From the NCBI RefSeq assembly GCF_048020265.1, contig NZ_CP171843.1:1922001-1986000 (forward strand): DNA of 64,000 bases, in the 5' to 3' direction. This document shows, in pieces, positions 42,443 through 53,700 of this stretch. The DNA comes from Limnohabitans_A sp048020265. GTDB taxonomy: Bacteria > Pseudomonadota > Gammaproteobacteria > Burkholderiales > Burkholderiaceae_C. Position 1 is the stretch's first letter, and each line of letters starts with the position of its first letter. A model generated the notes under the pieces. It was not told the DNA's origin. It ran no database searches and was given only the letters and a program-made list of their open reading frames with translations. The position numbers and the translations under genes were made by a program.

Positions 42443-42662
42443 ATGGATTGCTTCTCTCCTCGCAATGACGGGAAGGGGTGACTTGCGATGACCGAGTCCT
42501 GTCACTGCGACTGCCGCGCTTCGCTCGCAGTGACAGAAGCGCGGCAGTCCATGGATTGCTTCGTACCTCGCAATGACTGGAAGTGGCTCCTCGCAACGAC
42601 GGGAAGTGGGCCTCGAAATGACCGGGTCTTGTCATTGCGAGGAGCGAAGCGACGAAGCAATC
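42443..42662. repeat. Palindromic repeats between glycosyltransferase and adhesin genes
   Basis: Three copies: 42443–42470 (ATGGATTGCTTCTCTCCTCG CAATGACG), 42501–42577 (with nested ctgccgcgcttcgc / gaagcgcggcag arms) and 42631–42662 (GTCATTGCGAGGAGCGAAGC GACGAAGCAATC), the last being the cleanest copy in the window. It ends 2 nt before the adhesin stop codon (42665–42667). Confidence 0.85.
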
Positions 42663-42664
42663 GA

Positions 42665-44775
42665 TCAAGACTCAGACACCACCACCTTCTGGTCCACCAG
42701 CAACTGCACCTGGGCGCTGTTGTGGTTGTAGACGTCGTAGGTGTGACCGGCGCTGCTGAATGTGCCGCTTTGCGACCAATTCAACAGATCGCTCAGCACC
42801 AGCGTGTCATCGCCCTTATCAACGCTATTGACCTGACGCACAACGGTCTGACTTCCCGTCACCATCAACTGCTTGCGCGTGTCCACCGCAGCGGCATTTA
42901 CGTCAAACACATTGTTGGAACCCATGTCCAGCACATCGAACAAGTTCAGCTTGAGCGTGTTGGCGCCAACGCCGGTGATGTCGATCTCTTCCACATCGCG
43001 GATCACATCGGCCTTGATGGCGGTCAGGTCCATGGTGATGCTGCTGCCGTCGAGCACGATCTTGTCCAGACCTGTGCCGCCGTCGACTTGCAGACTGCCG
43101 CGCTGCGCTCGCAGTGACAGGTCGACGTTGTCGGCGTTGAGCTGGAAGGTGTCGTTGCCGGTACCGCCGAACATCGCATCTGCACCGCCGCCGCCCACCA
43201 GGGTGTCGTCGCCGGCGCCGCCAATGAACTGCTCGTTGGCCGCAGTGCCGTTGAGCGTGTTGCTGCCCGACGTGCCCATGAAATCGATTTGCGACGGATC
43301 GGTGCCGCCGGACAAGCCGCCAAACACCACATAGGTCTTGCCGCCACTCGTGCCGGTGCCAAACTGGCCATATGCCGAGATCACGAGATCGCTGAAACCG
43401 TCACCATTGACGTCACCACCACCGGCCACACCATAGCCTGCATAGCCGCTTGCAGACTCGCCCAAGATGCGGAAGCCATCGCTGGCGGTCATGGTCGAGG
43501 TTGAAATCGACTGCCCCGATGTGCGGCCATACACCACATACCCGCGGCCCGCGTCCAGGGTGCCATACACATCCCCCTTGTCATAACCCACCAGGAAGTC
43601 CGCGAGGCCATCTCCGTTGAAATCGCCAATCGAGGCGAGACGCAGTTGCTGGCCGTAATAGTTGGTCGCGTAAGTGGCCGCGCTGTTGTCTGGATCATTG
43701 AAACTGAAGGCAAAACCACGGCTTGGATCGACAGCGCTGGCAGACACGGTCAGGTTGGTGCTGTTGCCCCCATAAATGACAAAGGCCGTGCGGTTGGCAG
43801 CTGTCACGCCGACATCAGCCAGACCATCGCCATTGACGTCGCCCAGAATTTCAACGTCCATGCCCATCACAAAGTTCTGCCCCGTGGGTCCAGTGATGAC
43901 AAAGCCGCTTGTACCCAAACTGCTGGATGCAGCCAGATTGACACCGGTGCTGCTGCCGTAGACCACAAAAGCACGTCCGTTGTTGGAGCCAAAAATAGCA
44001 TCGCCAATGACAACATCGTCATAGCCATCGCCGTTGATGTCACCACCGCCGCCAATGCGACCCCAGAAACCAATCCCGCTGGCCAGGCCCGACATGGCAA
44101 AACCACCCGTGCCGCCCTCTACTGCCGTGGCCAGGATGTTGCTGTTGTCGGTCTTGCCGTACACCACATAGGCCTTGCCCGCGTTGGAGGCAAAGAAGCC
44201 CAGGTCGTTGATGCCGTCACCGTTGACGTCGCCCAGCATGTCCACCGAATTGGCAAAGTTGTCGCGTGTTGCGCTGGTTGGGCCTGCCGGACCATAGATG
44301 GTGAAGCCCTGCGAGCCCAGCGCACTGGTGTAGACCGCATCGCCCGAGCTCTTGCCATAGATCAGGTAGCCTCTGCCGGCGTAATAGGTGCCACTGCCAT
44401 TGTTCCAGGTGGCCCCCACCAACAGGTCGGCCAAGCCGTCACCGTTCATATCGCCCACTGACGAAACGTCCCAGCCAACAAACTCCCCAGTCGACTTGCC
44501 GTATATGGCAAAGCCACCACTGCCCTGCGCTACAGCCGTCAAATTGATGGCTGCGTTATCGGTCTTGCCAAACACCACATAAGCCTGACCCGAACGACCG
44601 GTACCACCAGGCGCAGTGCTTTCGGGGGCACCGATGAGGAGATCATCCAGGCCATCGCCGTTGACATCGCCCAGCATCGCGACGTGGTAGCCGGACTCCA
44701 GACTTGACTGTCCCAAGATTGCATAGCCAGCAACCGAATTGCCCACCAGTCCCAGCGGCAACTCAAATGCATAGT
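42665..44775 (-). repeat. Adhesin module 4 (C-terminal): seven FG-GAP repeats, RTX stretch and cap
   Basis: Starts at YAFELPLGLVGNSVAGYAIL. Calcium loops: DVNGDGLDD, DMNGDGLAD, DVNGDGIND, DINGDGYDD, DVNGDGLAD, DFNGDGLAD, DVNGDGFSD. RTX stretch at about 43137–43281, followed by a segment altered by a palindromic repeat (43093–43120). The cap ends the protein (AQVQLLVDQKVVVSES-like end) and should hold the type I secretion signal. Confidence 0.87.
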
Positions 44776-47700
44776 TCACCAGCACCTCGGCCACATTGCT
44801 TTCGTTGCCGGTCGCAGCTGAACGCAGCTTGGCCGTGACAGCCACCGTGCCATAAGGCTGCGACTGCACCTCTGTCGCCGTCAGGCTCACGTCCACGTAT
44901 TTGCTGGTGATGTGCGCAGGGGTCAACTCAATGATCTTGCTGAACGCGCCCCAGCCAACCACCAAAGTATCGCCCGCCACAGGGGGCTGCGCGGAGCCCG
45001 TGCCAATGGGCAACTGCACACGCACCACAGTGCCGTTGGCCACTTCGGACGTCGTCAGTTGGCCGTCGGCAGTGCCGCTGGTCGGGAAAGACGTGCCCGA
45101 AGCGGATGTCAACAGTTGGTAGCGCGCCTCCGGAATGCCCGTGGTGTCGCTGGTGCTGTTGGTGGTCGACCAGGCTGTGGCGTCGATGATCGGCGCCGTG
45201 GGGCGGACAAAGTCCACCGTCACCTGCGCAGAGGCACCAGACACCACCAAGCTGCCACTGGTCGGCGCGCTCAGCAGGTCAGCCCTGACCGCGATCGACT
45301 CGCTCGTGCCGTCGGCCGTGGCTGCCAGCAAGGTGGCGGTGGACACCGCCACATCCACATAACCCTTGCTGATGTCAGTGGCCGTGATGGCTTGCACCAC
45401 AGTCTGACCATCCCAGTCCAAGCTCAAGGCATTGCCATCTACAGCGCCGGTGTAGGCGATGTAGACACGAACCACCGTTTTGCCATCGCTTTGGGCTTCG
45501 ATCAGGTTGAGCTTGCCAACGATTTCGCCAAAGCCGACATCCACGGCGGGCTGCAGATGCAAATCAAGGTCACCGTGGACCAGCACCTGAGCCGTGGCAC
45601 TGACGTGCTGCACCACGTTGTAGACAACACCCTCCTTGGCCACCTGGCCGCTGACGTACCAGGCGCCTTTGAGGGTAACCGCATCGCCGGTGTTGCCATC
45701 GATCAGCAACTGCTCATCGGTATTGACCGCACCCCAGCCAGCAGGCTCCTTGGCCGACACTGCGGCGTAGCCGTTAGCCGTGTTGTAGACGTTGAAGTTG
45801 CTCATCTGCACCACGTTGTTCAGGTTGAGCGTGACGCTGTTGTTGCCCGTACCGGTAACGTCCAGCCATTCCACGTTGTGGATCACCTCGGAGCGGATGG
45901 CCGTCAGGTCCAGCGACATGCCGCTGCCGCTCAGCACGATCTTGTCCAGCCCCGTGCCGCCGTCGATGCGGGCCACGTTCTGGCTGTCGTTGCCGGTGTT
46001 GCGCGCCAGCATTGCCGCGTTGTCGGCATTAATCACAAAGGTGTCGTTACCGGCACCGCCGTACATCACATCGGCACCGCCGCCGCCAACGAGGGTGTCG
46101 TTGCCCGCGCCGGCAATGAACTGCTCGTTGGCCGTTGTGCCAGACAACGCGTTGGCAGTGGCGTCGCCCAAAAAGTCGATCGCCGCCGTCTTGGTCACAC
46201 GGTCAATGCCACCAAAGATCACATAGCTCTTGCCGGCAAAGGTCTGGCTACCATAGTCGGTGCCATAAGCACCCATCACCAGGTCGGCAAAGCCGTCGCC
46301 ATTGACGTCGCCCGCCGCCGAGATGGCAAAGCCACTGTAGTCACCCGCGCTCTCGCCAATGATGCGGAAGCCATCGCTGAAGGCCATGCTGCCGGTGCTG
46401 ACCGACACACCGCCGGTGCGGCCATAGACCAGATAGCTGCGGCCCGCATCGGCGCGGCCATACGGGTCGCCCGTGGGCACGCCAATCAGCAAGTCGGTCA
46501 AACCGTCACCGTTGAAGTCGCCGGCAGAAGACACCAGCACGTTCTTGGCCATGAGCGAACCCACCGTGTCGGCCGCATCGTTGGTGAGGATGGTGAAGCC
46601 TGCGGCACCCGTGGCATCCACGCTGCTGGCGCCCAGTGCCACCGTCGTGTTGCCGGTCTTGCCATACACCACATACACGCGGCGCGCCTCGTCCGAGACG
46701 ACCACATCGGCCAGGCCGTCGCCGTTGAAGTCGTCAACGATGGTGACGTGGTCGCCCAGCTTGCTGCCGGTGGCGGTGGCCCCCTGGATGATGAACCCGC
46801 GTGTACCCACGGCGGTGCCGACAAAGCTGCCCGGGTTGTTGGTGCTGCCAAACACCACAAAGGCGCGGTTGTTGGTGTTGTTGAGGTTGCCGTCGCCAAT
46901 CACCACATCGGCCAGGCCGTCGCCGTTGACATCGCCACCGGCGCCTACGTTGGCATCCCAGTAGTTCGAGCCGCCAGTCAGCCCCGTGATGGCATAGCCA
47001 CCTGAGCCGGCCTCGACCGCCGTGATGTTGATGGTGGCATTGTCCTGGCGGCCATACACCACATAAGCCTTGCCCTGGCCAGGCTGTCCGATGATGAAGT
47101 CGCCAATGCCGTCACCGTTCATGTCGCCCGCTGCCGCCAAAGACTGGCCAAGCTGGCCCTGTGCTGTAGCACTCACACCCGAAATACGGAAGCCAGTGCT
47201 CTGCCCGCCTGTGATGGTGCTCAGCTGCACTGCAGCCGTGTCGGCCTTACCGTACACCACAAACACATCGCCCGGGCCAGAAGCCGACGAGTTGAAATCG
47301 GGCACGCTAACCAGCAAGTCGGCCAAGCCATCGCCGTTGATGTCGCCCGCGCCATACACGTCGTAGCCGGTGTAGGAGTCGCTTTTGCTCAAGCTGCTGA
47401 TGACAAAACCACCCGAGCCGGCCAACACAGCCGTCAAATCGATCGCCGTGGTGTCGGTCTTGCCAAAGACCACATAAGCGCGGCCTTTGTTGTTGTCCTC
47501 CCGGCGCGCGCCGATGATCACATCCTCCAGCCCGTCGCCGTTCACGTCGCCGGCACTGGCCACCGAGAAGCCGGTTTCTCCAGCGCTGGTGCTGCCGTTG
47601 ATGACAAAGCCCTGCGTGCCGCCCGAGATCAAGGCCAACGGCAATTCGTACAGGTAGTTCACACCCACCTTGGCGGCGTCGCTCAGGTTGCCCGTCGCGG

Positions 47701-50700
47701 CCGACACGATTTGCGCTGTGACGGTGACGCTGCCAAAACCTTGCGCGTCGATGGTGCTGAAAGGCACGTTCACGTTGACATACTTGTTGGTGATATCCGT
47801 TGCAGACAGCACCACTTCGATGGGCGTCGCATTGCCCCAGGCCACCAAGACCTTGTCACCCGCAACCGGCGGACGCAGCGAACTCGGTGTCGTGCCGTTA
47901 GGCAGCTTCACATGTACCGTCGAGCCACCTGAAAGCGCTTCACTCACATAGATGCCGCCGTCAGCAGATCCCGTGGTGGGCGGTGTGCCGGTGGCGCTGG
48001 TTGCCATGGCCCAGTTGGTTTCATACATGGCCTCGGGAATGCCCGTGGTGTCGCTGCTGATGTTGGTAGTCGCCCAGGCCGTGACATCGATGATCGGGGG
48101 CGTTGGACTGAGGAAATCGATAGGCTGCTGAATCGTCGGTCCCTGGTTGACCACCGACATCACGCCGCTGCCGTTGACTGCAACCAGGGAGGCATACATG
48201 GGCATACTGCCCCCAGGCAATTGATCTTGGGCGTTTTGATACAGGATATTTGTGGGTACGTTGATTTCAAGCCAGCCTTGCTTCATCTGTGTGTCGGTCA
48301 GCGCACCACTGACAACGCTGTACTTACCCAAATTGAGCTGAATCTGGTTGCCGATAGCTGCACCAATTTTGTCAATGGCTACGCGCACAACGGTGCCGCC
48401 GCCACTGATGGCTTCACCTTCCGTCAGCGTTCCGGCCAATTCACCCAAACCGCCGTAGATGGTTGGCTTGAGCTTGAGCTGAACATCCGCATCCACAATG
48501 ATCTGGGCTTGAGCCACGGTGCTCTGCAAAACGCGATAGACATTACCGTTGTTGGTCACTCTACCGGCTTCGATGAAAGCACCGTCCACAACAACAGTGT
48601 CAGCGCTACCACCATCGACAACAATCTGGTTGCCACGGTTAATGGCACCCCAGGCGGTAGGTGCGGTGCCGCTCACCTGGGTCCACCCAGTGCTGGACTG
48701 CGTCCAGCCGTTGGTCGTGTTGAACACGTCATCGTTGCTCATCTGCAGCACGTTCTTCAGGCTGACAGAGAGCGTGTTGCCTGTACCCGTGTTGTGGTTG
48801 CCCAGATCAACCCGCTCCACGTTCTTGACCAGATCGAGGGGCATGCCCACGTCCGGCAAACTTGGCACAGTGCTGCTGCCCACTGTGTAGTTCACATCGG
48901 TCGTGACTGCATCGCCGTTGGCTTTGATGTCGGTGACCGAGTACACGATGGACTTGCTGCCGTTTGTGAACGCCGGTGTGTCCTGAACTGTCGCCACAAT
49001 CAAGGTCAGTTTGCGGATGTCCCAAGAGGTGACATCCACGGTCTGCGTCGACTCGTTGACTGTGGCCGTGGCCGGGTCGTCAGCCACGATGACAACAGAC
49101 TTCATGCCGTCGCTGAGCGTGGCACCCACCGGCAGGTTCTTGAGCACCACCGTCGCGCCCGGTGCCGTGTTGATCGGCGGCAGATCGATGATGTTCGAGG
49201 TGATCTGGAAGTTGGCCATGATCGGGCCTGCGTAGTTCGCAGCACCGCCAGGCGAAGTCGACACGAAGGTCAACTTTTTGATGTCGTTTTCATTGATGAC
49301 CGGCAAATCGATCGTGTAGAGCTTGGCAACCCCAATCTGCAATGGGTTAGCGGTGGTCGAGTAATACAACTCACCGTCGTAGTAAACATCGATCTTGTCG
49401 TTGGCATACATCGCAAAGCCCGCAAAGGTGATGCGTATGGTTTCGCCTGCGCGCTTGACGATGTTGATCGACGCGTTGTCGTCGCCCGGATTCACATTCA
49501 GCTGGAAACCCACCTCGGATCGCAGGGCAATGCCAGCCTGGTCAGCCGTGAGCCCATACTGACTTAGCGTCCCTGTTTCAAACAAACCACTGGGGTTTGT
49601 GGTCGTCCAGTATTGCCCCCTGATCGCCTGGATCTCAGTGGTTGTGCGGTAGGACCAGCCACTTGGCGTCGGTGGCAAGGTCAGCTTCACAATCGCCGGG
49701 TCGGGTGCCTGCAGGCCAGAGGCCATGGTGGCCAGATTGGTCGTGACGCCTGTGCCCTCAATCTTGAGGGTGTCGATGCCCGTGCCGCCATCGATACGCA
49801 GCATGTTCTGCGCCGTACCGGTGAGGGCCAGGCTGGCAATGTTGCTGTTGTTGACCACGATGACATCGTCACCCCGACCGCCGTACATCACATCGGCACC
49901 ACCTGCCCCGGTCAGGGTGTCGTTGCCGTCACCGCCCACCAGCTGGTTGTTGCCGCTGGTGCCAGTCAGGGTGTCGTTGCCGCTGGTGCCGATCACGTCG
50001 CCATTGCTGGCCTGGAAGACGCTGCTGCGGTAAGCGCTGGCGCCACCGTAGACGATGTAGGTCATGCCGGCATCGGTGCGGCCCGCCGGGTCGGCATAGG
50101 GGGCGCTGACGGCGATGTCGTCAAAGCCGTCGCCGTTGACGTCGCCCGCGCCGGTCACGCGCATGCCCAGGTAATCGTTGGCGCACGCACCCAGAATGCG
50201 GAAGCCGTCTGACGCGGCCAGGCTGGCCACGTTGACCATGCCGGTGCCGGTTTTGCCAAACACCACGTAGGCAGCGCCTGCGGCGGTGGGGCTCAGGTTG
50301 CCATAGGCATGGCTGACGATGATGTCGCCCAGGCCGTCGCCGTTGATGTCACCGGCGCTGTCGATCCAGAAGGCGCCGTGGACGCCCGAGGTGATGCCCA
50401 GGTTGATGGCAAAGCCACTGGCCGTGCCGGCCTCGATGGCCGAGACGTTGACGGCGGTGCCGTCTTTCTTGCCAAAAGCCACCCAGGCCACACCTTGGTT
50501 GGTGTTGGTGCCAGCGTAACCGGCGGTGCTTTGCAGCAGCACATCGTCCAGGCCATCGCCGTTGATGTCGGCTGCACCGGCCACACTGACACCGGTGGAG
50601 CTCTCGCCAACGATGCGGAAGCCCAGGGTGTTGGAGGCGCTGGTCAGGCTGCTCAGATCCACCATCGGCCGCTCCCCGCTGGCAGAGTTGCCGTACACCA

Positions 50701-53700
50701 CATAGACGCTGCCAGTCGAGGTGCCGGTGTACCAGCCGCCCAGTACCAGGTCGCTCAGGCCGTCGCCGTTGATGTCGCCACTGCTGACGCTGGTGAGCGC
50801 GGCCACGGTGCCGTCCACCGTGCCGCCGTTGATGACGAAGCCTTCGGTGCTGTTGACAAAATTGGACGAGGCGGTGACCACCGGCGCACCCGAGGTTTTG
50901 CCGTAGACCACATAGGCCACGCCGGCGCGGCCGTTGTAGCTGGGCGCCGTGACGGCCAGGTCGCTCAGGCCGTCGCCGTTCACGTCACCGGCATCGGTGA
51001 CCGAATAACCGTTGGCGAACGGAGACGAGACCATGAAGCCGTTGGTGTTGCTGGCCACGCTCAGGCTACTGAGGCTGACCGCGGCTGTGGCCGAGCGGCC
51101 AAACACCACATAGCTGGGGCCACCGGCTCCTGAAGCGTTCACATCCAGAGGACGGATCGATGTGGCGGTGGATGCGTAGTTGGTGTTGTTGCCAATGACC
51201 ACATCGGCCAGGCCGTCGCCGTTGATGTCGCCACCGCCCGAGACCGACCAGCCATACCAGGCGTTGGCAATGGCCGGTGCGTTGATGACAAAGCCGTTGC
51301 TGTTGCCCGCGACCGTGAGGCTGGACAAGTCAAAGTTGCTGTAAGCGCCGGTGGAGTTGCCAAACAGCACGTAGGCCCGACCGGCGTTGCTGCCCGAAGC
51401 GTCGTTCTGCATTGCACCAATGACCAAGTCTTCGTAGCCGTCGCCGTTGACATCGCCCGCGTTGGAGATGGACCAGCCGGCATAGTCGGACGCCAACTGG
51501 CCGTTGATGGCAAAGCCGTATTGCGGGTTGGTTGCCAGTTGTCCAGCCGCTACGTCGTACACCCAGTTGACCGAGGCCACGGGGGACGCGGCCGACAGGT
51601 TACCTGCCGCGTTTTTGATTTGCGCGGTGACGGTGACGTTGCCAAAGGCCTGGGTTTCGAGCTTGTTGTAGGGGACGGTGATGTCCACATACCGGTTGGT
51701 GATGTCGGTGGCGGTGAGGATCTTGTTGGCCGCACCGGTGGCGCTGCCCCAGTTGACCAACACTGTATCGCCCGCTGCGGGCGGCACGATGCCCGTGCCC
51801 GCCTGCGGCAGTTGCACGCGCACCACGGTACCGTTGTCCCACGTTTCAGACACATACAGCGCGTTGTCGGCGGTGCCGGTGGTGGCGTGGGTGGTGCTGT
51901 TGGTGGCGTAGACCGCCTCGCCCACGCCCGAGACAGCGCTGGTGTTGCCAGCGCCTGTGGCCGCCCAGGCAGTGTTGTTGATGGTGGGCGCGGTGGGCGC
52001 GATGAAGTTGACATCCAGGTTGGCCGTGGGCGATGTGGTCACCGTGGTGCCGCCGCGCACGATGCTGGCGGTAATGGCCACGGTTTCGGCCGTGCCCAGC
52101 GGCGTCTCGGTGGTCAGCGTGGCGGTGGGGATGAAGACATCCACATAGCCCACGTTGAGGGCGTATTGACCGATGGTGGTCGTGAGCGTCTGACCACCGT
52201 AGTTGAGGCGGAGGGTGTCGCCAAGAGCGGGCAGCGAATCGCCCGTGGTGATGCGGATGTAGGTGCCGCCCACGGTGGAGGGCGAGTCGATGTCTTGCGC
52301 CTCGGTGAGGGTCAGGCCGTTGGGGGCCTCCCAGGCTGCCAGATTGACTGTTGGCGGCACGCCGACCTTGTCGGATACCAGAATCTGAGCGTTGGATATC
52401 GCGCTTTGATAAACACGGTAGACATTGCCGGTAGCGGTTTCGGTAACGCGACCAATGACGCTGAACTGTCCATTGTTTATTTTGATGTAGTCATCGCCAT
52501 TACCATCTACCTTGATCTGGTTCTGATGGTTGGTGGCACTCCAGCCTGTAGGCACCTGGCCCGGTACAGCCACATAGCCGTTAGCAGTGTTGAAATTGTT
52601 CAAGCCACTGAGTTGCAACACATCCGACAGGTTGATGGTCAGTGTGTTTGAGCCACTGCCGCTGAGGTCAAATACTTCCACGCTTTGCAGCGCCAGATCT
52701 CGGATACCACCCATGCCAATGCCAATACCAGCACCATCGACCTTGAGGGTGTCAATGCCGTAACCGCCGTCTATACGGGCGATGTCCTGTGGGTTATTAG
52801 TATTTCGGTAAAGCATGTCGAGGTTGCTGCGATTGAGCACAAAGGTGTCATCGCCGCGACCGCCATACATGACGTCTGCCCCGCCGTTACCGATGAGCAC
52901 ATCGTCACCATCGCCAGCAACAATCTGGTTGCTGACGCTGGTGCCGGTGAGCACGTCGTTGGTAGTTGTGCCAACAGAGCTGATAAGGTCTCCATTACTG
53001 CCCTGGAACACCATGTAATCGGTGTAATCGTCTCGGCCACCAAAGACTACATAGCTGGTGCCCGCGCTGATGACACCATGCGGGTCGGCCGCGCGCGAGG
53101 AGACCAGCAGGTCGTCAAAACCATCGCCGTTGATGTCGCCGGCTGGCGAGACGAAGGTGCCGGAGGCGTCGCCACTGCAGGCGCCGTTGATGCGGAAGCC
53201 CTCGCTGGGTGCCAGCGCCCGTTGCAGCGAGAAGAAGCCGCCGCCTGCCGAGGCGTAGTTCTTGGAGCCCGTGGGGCCACCGTAGATGACGTAGGTTTCG
53301 CCACGCACAATGCCGTCGACCGAGGTGCCCGTGCCCGCAGTCATGCTCACCAATACATCAGCGTAGCCATCTCCATTAATGTCCCCGGCAACTGCTGCGC
53401 TGTTAATCACGCCGTTGCCTCCATCCCCGTTAAAGTTAGGACGGATGTGGAAACCAAGCGCCTGTGACCCGGTATCGAGTGTTGTGATGTTGATGTTAGT
53501 AGGCGCACTGCTGCCATATATGACATAAGCGTCGTTCCACCACCAGCCGCCATTAGCATTTGTATAAGTGTTGCTATGCAGGTAACCTGCTTGGTTATTG
53601 AAGACGATTACGTCTGCCAAGCCATCACCATTTACATCGGCCAAGCCCTCGCCAACCATCACCTCAGGCATGCCGCTAATGGTGATGGTGCCTTTACCGC

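Noticed and set aside
41062..42662. Possible CRISPR array because of recurring short repeats
   Set aside because: Repeat spacing is irregular, copies occur in both orientations with internal palindromes, there are no uniform spacers and no cas genes.
44912..47005. 697-codon open frame on the plus strand
   Set aside because: Antisense to the FG-GAP modules with matching periodicity and no domain of its own; a shadow.
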